Notes: generated by a model not told the origin, from the letters alone. Shown: positions 8,926-18,131, counted from the first letter of the stretch. The stretch is 64,000 bases of DNA from Cumulibacter soli (GCF_004382795.1 NZ_SMSG01000009.1:28632-92631), one strand, 5' to 3'. Translations and numbers: made by a program.

Positions 8926-9007
8926 GTACTCAAGTCATAGCGGAGGCGGATGGGAGCCGTCGGCGCTCGTTCCTCGGGCCTCCTCCCGATTCCCGGCTCT
9001 GCTCAAT

Positions 9008-9054
9008 AAAGTTCGAGGTGGAGCCCTCGTACCTCGGACCCCACCTCGAACTTT
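9008..9054 (-). terminator. Hairpin terminator directly after tRNA-Sec
   Basis: Perfect 14-bp inverted repeat (AAAGTTCGAGGTGG / CCACCTCGAACTTT) with a 19-base loop. It begins two bases beyond the 3' end of selC, as read on the minus strand. It is followed by ATTGAGC rather than a T-run, so it would act as a processing or terminator stem for selC. Confidence 0.65.
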
Positions 9055-9055
9055 G

Positions 9056-9148
9056 CGGAGGCGGACGGGAATCGAACCCGCCTAGCCGAGGTACTCGGCT
9101 ACATCGGTTTTGAAGACCGTGAGGGCCACCAGGCACCTGGACGCCTCC
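9056..9148 (-). tRNA. selC: Selenocysteine tRNA (tRNA-Sec, anticodon TCA)
   Basis: Folds as a 93-nt tRNA. The acceptor is GGAGGCG paired with CGCCTCC, followed by discriminator G, with no CCA encoded. A long D stem (CCAGG/CCTGG) fits tRNA-Sec. The anticodon stem CGGT/ACCG closes the 7-base loop CTTCAAA with anticodon TCA. A very long variable arm has a perfect 8-bp stem (TAGCCGAG/CTCGGCTA), and the T loop is TTCGATT. The UCA anticodon, large variable arm and extended acceptor/T stack define tRNA-Sec. It lies just downstream of the UGSC gene, at the end of the sel island. Confidence 0.95.
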
Positions 9149-9158
9149 ATAGGATGCG

Positions 9159-9164
9159 ACTATA
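9159..9164 (-). promoter_or_regulatory. Candidate -10 box for selC
   Basis: TATAGT on the minus strand, ten bases before the 5' end of the tRNA, suggests selC can be transcribed on its own. I see no convincing -35 element, so this is weak evidence. Confidence 0.35.
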
Positions 9165-9293
9165 CGGCCTGTCGACGGCGCAGTTTCGTCCGGAAGACGA
9201 CGCAGCCTCCTGTGGAACTAGCGCCGAGCGTTTTCACACCAACGCGGCGACGACCGATGCACGCCGCATAGAACTGGGCCGAGCCGACGACCG

Positions 9294-9815
9294 TTAGCGC
9301 GAGGTAATCTCCGCGACGATCGCCTCGAATGCGTCGTCGGCGTACTGCCGCATCTCCTCGTCGGTGCGGTCCTGGATCGGGTGCGGGGTGAAAACGCGCG
9401 CCACATCGCTGAAGCCCAACGCATCGGCCTGGGTTTGTGCGGCCTCTACGAACACGTTGGAAGCGACGAACACGCCGGGAACTCCGCGCTGTTCCAGGTC
9501 ACTGATGTCATGCACACTGCACGACGTGCAACTGCCTCAATCGGCGAGCGCTTCGATCACCATCGTGCATTGCTGGGAAATCTCGTAGCGCAGGTCCGCC
9601 GGGGCCGGTTTGGTGAACGTCGGCTTGGCGTAACGATGTACGTCGGCGACACCTGCTCCGCGAAGTCGCTCTTCGAGGCGGTCCAGGAACACGTTGCCAC
9701 GAGGCTTGGCGATGTCCAGCAGGCCAATAACCTGGCCTTCCAGGGACGCCGGACGTGCGACTCGCTGCCGTTCGATCGGCTCACGTTCACCGGTCGGGTC
9801 GAGGATAACGGTCAT
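9294..9815 (-). CDS. UGSC-motif selenoprotein (in-frame UGA = Sec at residue 93)
   Basis: Two in-frame open stretches (residues 1-92 and from 94 on) are separated only by the TGA at 9537-9539. Reading it as selenocysteine gives one 173-residue protein with the continuous motif U-G-S-C-T-S-C-S-V-H-D, typical of the UGSC family of (seleno)proteins. The N-terminal half contains VIGLLDIAKPRGNVFLDRL and the C-terminal half VPGVFVASNVFVEAAQTQADALG. The downstream half keeps coding character and has no ribosome site of its own. The Sec/Cys cluster implies a thiol/selenol redox role; the exact reaction is unknown. It lies 25 bases after the thioredoxin-like gene in the sel island. Confidence 0.92.
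9512..9535 (-). promoter_or_regulatory. Candidate bacterial SECIS hairpin
   Basis: In the mRNA sense, a perfect 5-bp stem TGCAC/GTGCA closes on a GTC triloop. It begins six bases after the UGA (9518-9530). A small internal loop and GCA/TGC pairs extend it outward. Bacterial SelB binds a hairpin just downstream of the Sec codon that exposes G and U bases at its tip, and this hairpin fits that rule. The tip is nearer the UGA than in the E. coli formate dehydrogenase SECIS. Confidence 0.5.
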
Positions 9816-9840
9816 CGCTGCCCTCCTTGTCGACTGCGCG

Positions 9841-11283
9841 TCACGCTACCACCTCGCGGGTGACCGGAGTAGATCCCATCGCGCCTCGCGCCCAGCCCCC
9901 GATGACCGCCGAGAACAGACCCGCGGTGCCACCGGCGTACGCGATCATCAGCCCGCCGGGAGCGAACTTGTTGATCACCTTGCCGGTCATCGCCGGCGGT
10001 AGGCCTTCGGCGTTACCGCCGACTCCGACCAGCAGTTCCTCCGATGGGATCTCCAACCGATCGCGCAACTCCTGCACGATCTTCTCGTATGACCAGCCGG
10101 CATCCTGAAAGCGCGCTCCGTGCTCTGGGCTGAGCACCAGGATCGCGTCGAAGCCTTGAACTGCCTTCGGGTGATGGACCGTGCGCATGCACGCGGCGAT
10201 GCTGTTGGCCAATTCATCGGCCGTGCGGGACTTCTGGTCCACGATGCAACGCGGGCCCTCCCCCGCGAACACGGTCAAGGCGTCGACCCCGGCCTCGACA
10301 CCTCGGGCCTGCGCCAACGATCCGAACGGCGAGTCAGAGCGCTCTGCAAAGCAGAACGACAGTTTGCCGGGGTTTCCGAGGTTGGCGCGATCGACCCCGC
10401 CAGGGCGGCCGTTACCAATATTGCGAACGACGAGTTGTACGGCGCGCCCGATCGTCATGTTCGCCCGATTACCCTGCCCGAGCGCGTTACCGCCGGAATT
10501 CATCCCGATGGCTTCGGTGCCGGGACCACTGCACACGATCACCGGCCCGACCGGCATCGTCGTCGCGAGCACGCCGTGGATATTGAATTCGTCGTTGCAG
10601 ATTGCCTCGACCGCGGTCAGTACCCACGGCAGGTACTCCGGCAGGCAACCCGCCATGACGGCTGCGATCGCGACTTTCTCGACGGTGGCATCGATCAGGT
10701 CCGGCGGGATGTTCGCGACGATGTCCTGCGGATCACGGGTGGTTCCAGACAGCATTCGCATGACGCGTTCTTCGGTGGGTGGTACGACCGGCAAACCATC
10801 GGTCCAGCCACGCATGAACAGTGCCTCGAACTCGTCCTCCTGTTCGGCGAGTTCGATACGTCGCGCGTGCAGGAGGCCACCCTCGTATTTCACCCGCAGC
10901 GCGTCGACCTTGTCCGGATCGACCGACATCGAGCCGCAGCCGGGCCGGAAACCGGGCAGGTCCGAGCCGAGATCGCTCAACCCGGTGACCTTTTCCCACT
11001 GCTCGCGCACCCAGCCAAACGTGCGCTCAACCTCCGCGCCGTTCTCGACCCGAATCACCGTCGGGACGGTTTCGATATCGAGTTTCCAACTGACCTCGAG
11101 CTCAGTGTCGTCGCGGGGGTCGACCTCGGCCGGAAAGTTCAGATCGTCCTGGGTATACACGGTCAGCTCGACGCCATCACGGCCCTTGATGTCCTGCAGC
11201 ACCGGCTCAATCAGTTGGCAGGTGGCGCATTCCTTCTTCACTATGACGACGAGGCCATCAGGTAAATCGATCGCGGCGCTCAT
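9841..11283 (-). CDS. Thioredoxin-fold protein with large C-terminal domain, partner of the UGSC selenoprotein
   Basis: A 480-residue protein. Residues 1-105 form a thioredoxin-like domain with the CATC redox pair (Cys19, Cys22) and the cis-proline in ETVPTVIRV (about 74). A RPGCGS motif (Cys116) follows in the linker. Residues 155-480 form a second domain beginning RGWTDGLPVVPPT, with conserved-looking glycine-rich stretches GMNSGGNALGQGNRANMTIG and YAGGTAGLFSAVIGG. It is probably co-transcribed with the UGSC gene (25-bp gap), so the two likely work as a thiol/selenol redox pair. The catalytic role of the large domain is unknown to me. Confidence 0.75.
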   Translation of the reverse strand: MSAAIDLPDGLVVIVKKECATCQLIEPVLQDIKGRDGVELTVYTQDDLNFPAEVDPRDDTELEVSWKLDIETVPTVIRVENGAEVERTFGWVREQWEKVTGLSDLGSDLPGFRPGCGSMSVDPDKVDALRVKYEGGLLHARRIELAEQEDEFEALFMRGWTDGLPVVPPTEERVMRMLSGTTRDPQDIVANIPPDLIDATVEKVAIAAVMAGCLPEYLPWVLTAVEAICNDEFNIHGVLATTMPVGPVIVCSGPGTEAIGMNSGGNALGQGNRANMTIGRAVQLVVRNIGNGRPGGVDRANLGNPGKLSFCFAERSDSPFGSLAQARGVEAGVDALTVFAGEGPRCIVDQKSRTADELANSIAACMRTVHHPKAVQGFDAILVLSPEHGARFQDAGWSYEKIVQELRDRLEIPSEELLVGVGGNAEGLPPAMTGKVINKFAPGGLMIAYAGGTAGLFSAVIGGWARGAMGSTPVTREVVA

Positions 11284-11380
11284 GGGCCCTCCAACTAGTT
11301 CGTGGTCTGGTGCGAGGTTAACCCGCCAGCAATCGTCGGCCCAGCGGCCGCGTCAAACCGACCGCTGACGAACGGTGTGC

Positions 11381-12424
11381 CTAGGCGACGGTGATGCGCC
11401 CGCTACCTGCGGTAACCGAGCCGATCGCGGCGGCCCGCAGGCCCACCGCTGCGCACTGCTGCAGCGCGGAATCAACCTGATCGGCAGCGACACCGAATAA
11501 CAGACCACCGGACGTCTGTGCGTCGGCGAGCATCAGCAATTCGGGCTCGGACTTCCCCTCGGCGCTCAGAAGCGGGCTGACCCATTCCAGGTTCCGTCGG
11601 CTCCCGCCGGGTACGACGCCGTCCGTCGCCAGTTCTGCGACACCGTCGAAGAACAGCACGTCGGCGGCGTTGATCGTTACATCGACCATCGAGGCGACGG
11701 TGAGCCGGGACAGGTGCCCGAGTAGTCCGAATCCGGTGACATCGGTGGCGCCGGTCGACCCGTGTTCCAGCGCGATCCGCGATGCGTCGCCGTTGGGGGT
11801 CGTCATCCAGCCGATCGCCTCATCAACCAGCGATTGACCGGCGCGGCCAAGTTTGATCGCCGTCGTCGTCACCCCCACGCCCAGCGGTTTGGTCAGGATC
11901 AACTGGTCGCCGGCCCGCAACCCGGTGTTGCGCAACAGCCGATCGGGGTGCGCCTCACCGGTGACGGCGAGTCCGTACTTTGGCTCCGGATCGTCCACGC
12001 TGTGCCCGCCGACGATCGCGAAACCGTTTTCGGCACCGACGGACAGTCCACCACGCACGACCTCGCGCAACATGTCGGTCGGCAATTCGGTCGACGGCCA
12101 GGCGACAAGGTTCAACGCGAACAGCGGCCGACCGCCCATCGCATATACGTCGGAGATCGCGTTGGTCGCCGACACTCGACCCCACAGGTATGGATCATCG
12201 ACGAGCGGAGTGATGAAGTCGGTCGTCGAGATCAGCGCGCGCTCCGCATCCAGCCGCCACACCGCTGCATCATCGCCAGTCTCGGTGCCGACGATCAATT
12301 CGCCGAACTGCGACTGATCGATATCGTCGAGCACGTTCGCGAGTTCGCCGGGAGCGAGTTTGCAGGCGCAGCCGCCGCCATGGCTGAACTCCGTCAACCG
12401 CTTCGATAGTTGAATTCCGGTCAT
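11381..12424 (-). CDS. selD: Selenide, water dikinase (selenophosphate synthase)
   Basis: A 347-residue enzyme that makes selenophosphate from selenide and ATP, the selenium donor for Sec-tRNA synthesis. The N-terminal SHGGGCACK holds the active-site Cys (the Cys form, not Sec) and the essential Lys. DDAAVWRL, TTDFITPLVDDPYLWGRVSA, GGHSVDDPEPKYGLAVTG and the C-terminal DAQTSGGLL are SelD hallmarks. Because this copy uses Cys, its synthesis does not depend on selenium. It overlaps selB by ATGA, and the thioredoxin-like gene starts 97 bases downstream. Confidence 0.96.
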   Translation of the reverse strand: MTGIQLSKRLTEFSHGGGCACKLAPGELANVLDDIDQSQFGELIVGTETGDDAAVWRLDAERALISTTDFITPLVDDPYLWGRVSATNAISDVYAMGGRPLFALNLVAWPSTELPTDMLREVVRGGLSVGAENGFAIVGGHSVDDPEPKYGLAVTGEAHPDRLLRNTGLRAGDQLILTKPLGVGVTTTAIKLGRAGQSLVDEAIGWMTTPNGDASRIALEHGSTGATDVTGFGLLGHLSRLTVASMVDVTINAADVLFFDGVAELATDGVVPGGSRRNLEWVSPLLSAEGKSEPELLMLADAQTSGGLLFGVAADQVDSALQQCAAVGLRAAAIGSVTAGSGRITVA

Positions 12425-14214
12425 CGTGTTTCTCCTTCGGTGGACGGTGGCCTGATGGCGTGCTTATCGCCGCCCATCCTGCGCGTTCGGCCGGTGCGCT
12501 GCAGGTGCTCCATGAGCGGTACGGCGATGCGGCGCGTCGTACCGAGCGCGATGCGCGCTTCACCAAGGCTGAACGCCCCGTCGAGCGCGGACAACAGGGT
12601 CGCGGCCTCCTCAATGGCGTCAGGCGTCAAGTAGATGCCGCGGCCGAGGTCGACGAGGTGACCGTGCCGACAGAGTACGCCCAGCGTGCTCGCGTCGAGT
12701 CCGAGTTCCCGTAGCCGTGGGGCTTCGGGTGAATAGAACCGCTTGCCCGCGACCTCGACCGCGAACCGTTGCATCGCCGCGGTACTCGCTGGGCTCATGA
12801 CCGCGTGGTGCTCACTGACGATGTGGCCGTCGGTGACGGTGAGGTCATCGGTGAGTAGTTCCAGCAACACCGCACGGCTGGGCAGGTCAAGATGACGCTG
12901 CGCGGCCCCGAGGGAGACTCCGCGTGAGTCTGCGTCTGCCTGCACGTCCGCAGCGACGAGGTCGGCGAGTTGCGATTCGAGGACCTTCCGGTACGAGGGG
13001 TCCAAGCACCATCCGTCGATCGCGGCCGGTAACGCAACGCACCCCATCTTTCGAAGTACGTCGATTCGTACCAGGCGTTTGTCCCTAAGGAGCACGGCGG
13101 CATCCGGGGCTGTCGAATACTCCGTGAGCGCGGCGGCTCGATGCTTGGCAGCGCCGCGACGGCGAAGTGCCGGCGGGTCGGGGTCGAGAACCACTGCGGC
13201 ACCGAGAACGATGTGCTGGCCCGGGTCGCGCAGCACCATTCGATCGCCAATCCGCACCGGCAGCGGGACGTCGAAAGTCATCCGCATGTGGTGAGCGTCG
13301 AGCGGCCGCAGTCGAGCCTGCAGCGATGCCGTACCGATGTGAACCACACACGCCGCGGGCATCCGGTCACGATCAGCGTCGAGGCGGACGTCAATGACCT
13401 CAGGTCGCAGGAAGGCATCCGGCGACAGCAGCTGGGAGCCTCGCGGCGCCTCATGCGGAGGAACATTTCGCAGATTCACCGCTACCCTGCTTGCCCCGCT
13501 CACCGACTCGCGTTCCTGGCCGGCGGTCTGCAGCCCACGAATCCGCACTCGCCGAGGATCCGCGCCCTGCAGCCCGCGAAGTTCGAGTTCGTCGCCGACG
13601 CGTAGCGTGCCGTCGGTGAGGGTCCCGGTGACCACCGTTCCAGCCCCGGAGATGCTGAAAGACCGATCCAGCCAGAGCCGCACATCGCCGTCCGGATGCG
13701 GCTCCGGCAGTCTGCGCGCGAGCGCCAGCATCTCCGCACGCAGCTCGTCGAGACCGGCGCCGGTCAGCGCACTCACCGCGACGGATCGGATGCCCGCGAA
13801 CCCCGCATCGTCGAGCCGTTCACGAGCCTCAGCCTCGGCGAGTTCGGGCTCCATCAGGTCGCTCTTGGTGATCACCAGAATCCCATCGCGTACGCCGAGT
13901 GCCCGCAAGCCCTCGAGGTGCTCGGTGGATTGCGCCGCCCATCCTTCGTCGGCGGCCACGATGAACAGCACGCCGGCGACCGACCCCGCGCCGGCCAGCA
14001 TCGTGGGCACGTAGCGTTCGTGTCCCGGCACATCAACGAACGCGACGTCCACCTGCTCTGCGAGGGTCGTCCAGGCGAAGCCCAGGTCCAGCGTCATACC
14101 GCGACGCCGTTCCTCATCCCATCGATCTGGTTCGATACCGGTGAGCGCGCGCACCAGCGCCGACTTTCCGTGGTCGACGTGTCCTGCGGTGGCAAAGACG
14201 GCACTTCGTGTCAT
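12421..14214 (-). CDS. selB: Selenocysteine-specific elongation factor
   Basis: A 597-residue GTPase that carries Sec-tRNA to the ribosome at UGA codons. The G domain has [16 protein letters not shown] (G1), the DLGFAW region, DVPGHERY (G3) and ITKSDL (G4). Two beta-barrel EF-Tu-like domains follow (about 170-340), then C-terminal winged-helix domains (about 370-597) that bind the SECIS RNA. Length is typical. ATGA overlaps with both selA and selD show a coupled operon. Confidence 0.96.
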   Translation of the reverse strand: MTRSAVFATAGHVDHGKSALVRALTGIEPDRWDEERRRGMTLDLGFAWTTLAEQVDVAFVDVPGHERYVPTMLAGAGSVAGVLFIVAADEGWAAQSTEHLEGLRALGVRDGILVITKSDLMEPELAEAEARERLDDAGFAGIRSVAVSALTGAGLDELRAEMLALARRLPEPHPDGDVRLWLDRSFSISGAGTVVTGTLTDGTLRVGDELELRGLQGADPRRVRIRGLQTAGQERESVSGASRVAVNLRNVPPHEAPRGSQLLSPDAFLRPEVIDVRLDADRDRMPAACVVHIGTASLQARLRPLDAHHMRMTFDVPLPVRIGDRMVLRDPGQHIVLGAAVVLDPDPPALRRRGAAKHRAAALTEYSTAPDAAVLLRDKRLVRIDVLRKMGCVALPAAIDGWCLDPSYRKVLESQLADLVAADVQADADSRGVSLGAAQRHLDLPSRAVLLELLTDDLTVTDGHIVSEHHAVMSPASTAAMQRFAVEVAGKRFYSPEAPRLRELGLDASTLGVLCRHGHLVDLGRGIYLTPDAIEEAATLLSALDGAFSLGEARIALGTTRRIAVPLMEHLQRTGRTRRMGGDKHAIRPPSTEGETR

Positions 14215-15518
14215 GCGCCCGCCGCGCCCGCGTACCGGATTGATTCACGTACGTTATCCAGGTCTGCGGCGTCGATCGCGCGCAGGTCCACAATGCATCG
14301 ATTGTTATCGATTCGTGCGAGAACGGGGATCGGCGCAGCACGCAACGCGGCGGCGTACGACGAGGGCAGGCTGATTCCGGCGCTTGGGAATTCGGAGCCC
14401 GGCGCTCCCCCGCCACCGACCGTCGACACTGTGTCAACCGCGCGCGCATCAATACCGTCGAGCGCCGCAACCACGCGCGAAGCGCGCAGCCGCAATTCGT
14501 CCACCGGCGTCTCGAACATGTCGATCACCGGAGCCTCCGGTCCGACGACGGTCGCTTCCAATGCTGCGAGGGTGAGTTTGTCGATGCGGTAGGCCCGCGC
14601 CATCGGATGCTTTTTCAAGCGCGTCGCGACATCCGCATCGGCGGTGAAGATCATTCCTGCCTGCGGGCCGCCAAGGAGCTTGTCGCCCGAGGAGGTCACC
14701 ACCGCCGCCCCGGCATTCAGGTGCGTCGTTGCATCGGGTTCGTCCGGCAACATCGGGTGCGGATGCAGCAGGCCGCTACCGATATCGGAGACCACCGGCA
14801 CTCCGAGGTCGCCCAGTTGGTCGACGCCGACGCCGGTCGTGAACCCCTCGACGCGGTAGTTCGACGGATGGATCTTCAGAATCAGTCGGGTGTCCTCGCT
14901 GATGGCGTCGCGGTAGTCGGCTAGATGGGTGCGGTTGGTTGTGCCGACTTCTTTGAGGCGTACGCCGGTTGCCTCGACGAGATCGGGTAGCCGAAATCCG
15001 GCGCCGATCTCGATCAGTTCGCCACGGGAGACGATCACTTCGCCGCGACCGCCGAGTGCCATCGCGACGAGCGCGAGGGCGGCAGCGCCGTTATTGACCA
15101 CATGTACGCCGCCGGCCGGCGTGACCTCGGCGAGCAGCGCGGCGTTCAGGGACGCGCCTCGGTTGCCGCGGCGACCGGTATCGAGATCCAGTTCGACGTC
15201 GCAGGTACCGGCCGCCACGCTGATCGCGGCCAGCGCCGCGGCCGACAGTGGGCTGCGGCCAAGATTGGTGTGCACGAGCACCCCGGTCCCGTTCAGCACT
15301 CGGCGTAGGCCGATCAGCCCCCGGGACAGGCGGACCTCGAGATCGGCCACGGCCTGCGCGGGGTCGACGTCACCAGCGCGTACGGCGTCCTGCACTTCGT
15401 GCACCACACGTTTGACGAATCGTCGTCCGTACGTCTCGATCGCGGCGGTCGCCACTGCCGTGCTCAGCAACGCGTCGGTCCTCGGCACTCGCGCCCGCGG
15501 ATCGATCGATTCGGTCAT
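14211..15518 (-). CDS. selA: L-seryl-tRNA(Sec) selenium transferase
   Basis: A pyridoxal-phosphate enzyme converting Ser-tRNA-Sec to Sec-tRNA-Sec with selenophosphate. From ATG 15518 (preceded by GAAGGGG) it has 435 residues; an upstream in-frame ATG at 15566 lacks a good site. Key features are [28 protein letters not shown], the [11 protein letters not shown] stretch, [11 protein letters not shown] and the PLP lysine in [13 protein letters not shown]. It is the first gene of the sel island and overlaps selB by ATGA. Confidence 0.96.
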   Translation of the reverse strand: MTESIDPRARVPRTDALLSTAVATAAIETYGRRFVKRVVHEVQDAVRAGDVDPAQAVADLEVRLSRGLIGLRRVLNGTGVLVHTNLGRSPLSAAALAAISVAAGTCDVELDLDTGRRGNRGASLNAALLAEVTPAGGVHVVNNGAAALALVAMALGGRGEVIVSRGELIEIGAGFRLPDLVEATGVRLKEVGTTNRTHLADYRDAISEDTRLILKIHPSNYRVEGFTTGVGVDQLGDLGVPVVSDIGSGLLHPHPMLPDEPDATTHLNAGAAVVTSSGDKLLGGPQAGMIFTADADVATRLKKHPMARAYRIDKLTLAALEATVVGPEAPVIDMFETPVDELRLRASRVVAALDGIDARAVDTVSTVGGGGAPGSEFPSAGISLPSSYAAALRAAPIPVLARIDNNRCIVDLRAIDAADLDNVRESIRYAGAAGA

Positions 15519-15628
15519 ATCCGCCCCTTCGGTCACCGGCCGTGCCTGTCGTGCACATCCTTCCACGCTGTCGAATATTGCCTAGCGAATCCGTTGACCT
15601 TCCGACTATGTCGACATACACCTAGGTA

Positions 15629-16051
15629 ATGAGCGAGCCGCCAGTCAGCGTGATCACCGAGGAAGAGTGCTGGGATCTGCTCAGCAGCAGACCGATCGGC
15701 CGCGTCGCCATGATCATTGGCGATGAGGTCGAAGTATTCCCCGTCAGCTACGAGTTGCGCGAGGGCTCCATGTATATCCGCACCGCGGAGGGCACCAAGC
15801 TGTTCGGAATCGCGCTTGGGCGTCCTGTCGCGTTCGAAATCGACGATTGGGACGACAAGTCGGGGTGGAGCGTGATCGCGAAATGCTCAGCACGGCAACT
15901 CGACCGCGAATTCGAGATCGAGGAGGCCGAGAAACTCGGTCTGAGCCGTTGGGTCGCCGAGTCCAGAGATGTGCTGGTCCGGCTGACCCCCATCAAGGTC
16001 ACCGGACGACGTTTCAGGTTCGACGTCCCCCAAGATGCCCGGATCGAGTAG
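15629..16051 (+). CDS. Pyridoxamine 5'-phosphate oxidase-family flavin-binding protein
   Basis: A 140-residue split-barrel protein. It has the opening EECWDLLSSRPIGRVAMIIGDEVEVFPVSYEL, the IRTAEGTKL strand and VAFEIDDWD, all typical of small FMN- or F420-binding proteins of this superfamily. It is divergent from selA across about 110 bases. It probably carries out a flavin or deazaflavin reduction or binds a cofactor; the substrate is unknown. CTAGGTA precedes the ATG only weakly. Confidence 0.8.
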   Translation: MSEPPVSVITEEECWDLLSSRPIGRVAMIIGDEVEVFPVSYELREGSMYIRTAEGTKLFGIALGRPVAFEIDDWDDKSGWSVIAKCSARQLDREFEIEEAEKLGLSRWVAESRDVLVRLTPIKVTGRRFRFDVPQDARIE

Positions 16052-16142
16052 ACGACGTCACTCTCGACGCGTCCCAGCCTCCGACCGCCAGCAACCAAGC
16101 ACACCGGTGGGTCACGGTGATCCACCTGGATAGGCTGAGCCC

Positions 16143-16826
16143 ATGGGGGCTCGATACCGACCGAAACGGATCATCCTGGTACGGCACGGCGAGAGCCAGG
16201 GCAATGCCGATGACACGATCTACGAGACCGTTCCCGACCACGCGCTACACCTGACCGAACGTGGCCGCGAGCAGGTGCGTGCGGCAGGTGTCCGGCTGAG
16301 GGAACTCATTGACGGCGAGTCGCTACGGGTCTGGGCCTCGCCGTACGTACGCACTCGCCAGAGCGCGATGCTGCTGGGCCTCGGCATCACCGACGACGAT
16401 CTGCGACTCGAACCACGACTACGCGAGCAGGATTGGGCGAACTTCCAAGACCCGGCGCAGATCAAGATGGAGAAGCGAATCCGCAACGAGTACGGGCACT
16501 TCTGGTACCGCTTCACGAATGGGGAGTCCGGCTCCGATGTCTATGACCGCGTATCCACTTTTCTGGAGTCACTACACCGCAACTTCGCCGAGCCCGAGAT
16601 GTCGGAGAACGTCGTCATCGTGACGCACGGACTGACGATGCGCCTGTTCTGCATGCGCTGGTTCCACTGGAGCGTGGAGTACTTCGAATCGATCTCTAAT
16701 CCGGACAACGGCGAATTCATCGTTCTTGGCCTGCAGGAGGACGATCGCTACAAGCTCAATGCGCCGTTCGAGCAGTGGAACCCGGACGTCGTTCCCACTC
16801 CGCGCGAGCGCTCGTCCTGGCACTGA
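16143..16826 (+). CDS. Histidine phosphatase-family protein
   Basis: A 227-residue phosphoglycerate mutase-like phosphatase. The phospho-accepting histidine is in LVRHGESQGN (about residues 12-21), the second arginine in ASPYVRTRQSA, the acid in REQDWANF, and the second histidine in VTHGLTMRLF. The family removes phosphate from diverse small molecules or proteins. It is not a typical glycolytic mutase, so the substrate stays open. It is a single gene, 91 bases after the flavin protein. Confidence 0.85.
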   Translation: MGARYRPKRIILVRHGESQGNADDTIYETVPDHALHLTERGREQVRAAGVRLRELIDGESLRVWASPYVRTRQSAMLLGLGITDDDLRLEPRLREQDWANFQDPAQIKMEKRIRNEYGHFWYRFTNGESGSDVYDRVSTFLESLHRNFAEPEMSENVVIVTHGLTMRLFCMRWFHWSVEYFESISNPDNGEFIVLGLQEDDRYKLNAPFEQWNPDVVPTPRERSSWH

Positions 16827-16979
16827 GAGCATGACCTGACTGCATTGACATACCAAGCGATGCCACCGAAAGTTAATATCAATTAGCCATCGAATGAGGG
16901 ACGTCATCAGTCGCAGCAACAGCGTCCGTCCCTGTGTTGGTTAAGTCACACTAGCCAATTGACGAGGTAGGACTAGCTC

Positions 16980-18131
16980 ATGGACCGCACCATCTATAAC
17001 GAAGACCACGAGGCCTTCCGCTCGACGATTCGTAGCTTCATCGCCAAGGAGATCACCCCGAACTACCCACAGTGGCAGTCAATGGGCTACGTCCCGCACG
17101 ACTTTTATAAGAAGCTGGCGGGCACGGGCGCGACTGCGTTCGATATTCCCGAGGAGTACGGCGGCGCCGGCAAGATCAGCTACAAGTACCAGGCCGTGAT
17201 GACCGAGGAGGCGGCGCGCGCGGCGGTTTCGTTCGGCAACTACGACATCTCGACCGGGATCATCGTGCCGTACCTGCGCAATCTTGCCAACGAAGAACAG
17301 CAGAAACGCTGGTTCCCCGGCATCGCCAGCGGCGAGCTGCTGCTCGCGATCGCGATGACCGAGCCGGGCACCGGCTCGGACCTCGCCGGCATCCAAACAA
17401 CCGCGCGCCTCGACGGAGGCGACTATGTCATCAACGGCGCCAAGACGTTCATCACCGGCAGCTCGCAAGCCGATCTCATCATCGTCGTCGCACGCACCTC
17501 TGCTCCCACTGGCGACAACCGCCGCGAGGGCTTGTCCTTGCTGGTGATGGACACGAAGACGACCGGGTTCGAGGTTGGCCGCCGACTCGACAAGATCGGT
17601 CTGAAGTCCAGCGATACCTGCGAACTGTCGTTCACGGACGTTCACGTGCCGGCTGAGAACCTTCTCGGCGAGGAGGGTAAAGCGTTCTCGTACCTCGGTA
17701 ATAACCTCCCTCGGGAACGCCTGACGATCGCGGTGCAGAGTTACGCATTGGCTCGGTCGGCGATTGAACACACTGTCGACTATGTGAAGAACCGGCAAGT
17801 CTTCGACAAACCGCTGTCCGGGTTCCAGAACACCAAGTTCGTGCTAGCCGACTGTGCCGCCACGGTCGAGGCAGCCGAAGCGATGGTCGACCGCGCTATC
17901 GAGGCGGACGACGCCGGCACACTCACGGCCGTTGATGCTGCTAAAGCCAAGCTGTTCTGTACCGAGATGGCCGGGCGCGTCGCCGACAAGTGCCTGCAAT
18001 TGCACGGCGGATACGGTTACGTGCTTGAGTACCCCATCGCGAAAATGTACGCCGACACTCGGGTCTCGCGAATCTACGGCGGCACCAGCGAGGTCATGCG
18101 CACCATCATCGCGAAGTCGATGAGCCTCTGA
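16980..18131 (+). CDS. Acyl-CoA dehydrogenase
   Basis: A 383-residue FAD enzyme that introduces the alpha-beta double bond in acyl-CoA thioesters. It shows IAMTEPGTGSDLAG, the FAD-binding FITGSSQADL, and the C-terminal LHGGYGYVLEYPIAKMYADTRVSRIYGGTSEVMR. The medium-chain catalytic Glu position reads YGGT, but a glutamate in LPRERLTIA (about residue 244) sits where long-chain and isovaleryl-type enzymes place theirs. GAGGTAGGA precedes the start. The following gene is a double-TetR regulator that may control it. Confidence 0.9.
   Translation: MDRTIYNEDHEAFRSTIRSFIAKEITPNYPQWQSMGYVPHDFYKKLAGTGATAFDIPEEYGGAGKISYKYQAVMTEEAARAAVSFGNYDISTGIIVPYLRNLANEEQQKRWFPGIASGELLLAIAMTEPGTGSDLAGIQTTARLDGGDYVINGAKTFITGSSQADLIIVVARTSAPTGDNRREGLSLLVMDTKTTGFEVGRRLDKIGLKSSDTCELSFTDVHVPAENLLGEEGKAFSYLGNNLPRERLTIAVQSYALARSAIEHTVDYVKNRQVFDKPLSGFQNTKFVLADCAATVEAAEAMVDRAIEADDAGTLTAVDAAKAKLFCTEMAGRVADKCLQLHGGYGYVLEYPIAKMYADTRVSRIYGGTSEVMRTIIAKSMSL

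Noticed and set aside
9294..9539. Separate short protein starting at GTG 9515 after a true stop at 9537
   Set aside because: The frame continues through the TGA without shift, the junction forms the known UGSC motif, and there is no ribosome site before 9515, while selC and selB are next door.
10120..11368. Two long plus-strand frames (381 and 395 codons) opposite the thioredoxin-like gene
   Set aside because: Low-complexity Arg/Ser-rich translations without ribosome sites; the minus-strand gene has clear domains.
11381..12424. SelD as a selenoprotein
   Set aside because: The catalytic position in SHGGGCACK is Cys; no in-frame TGA is present.
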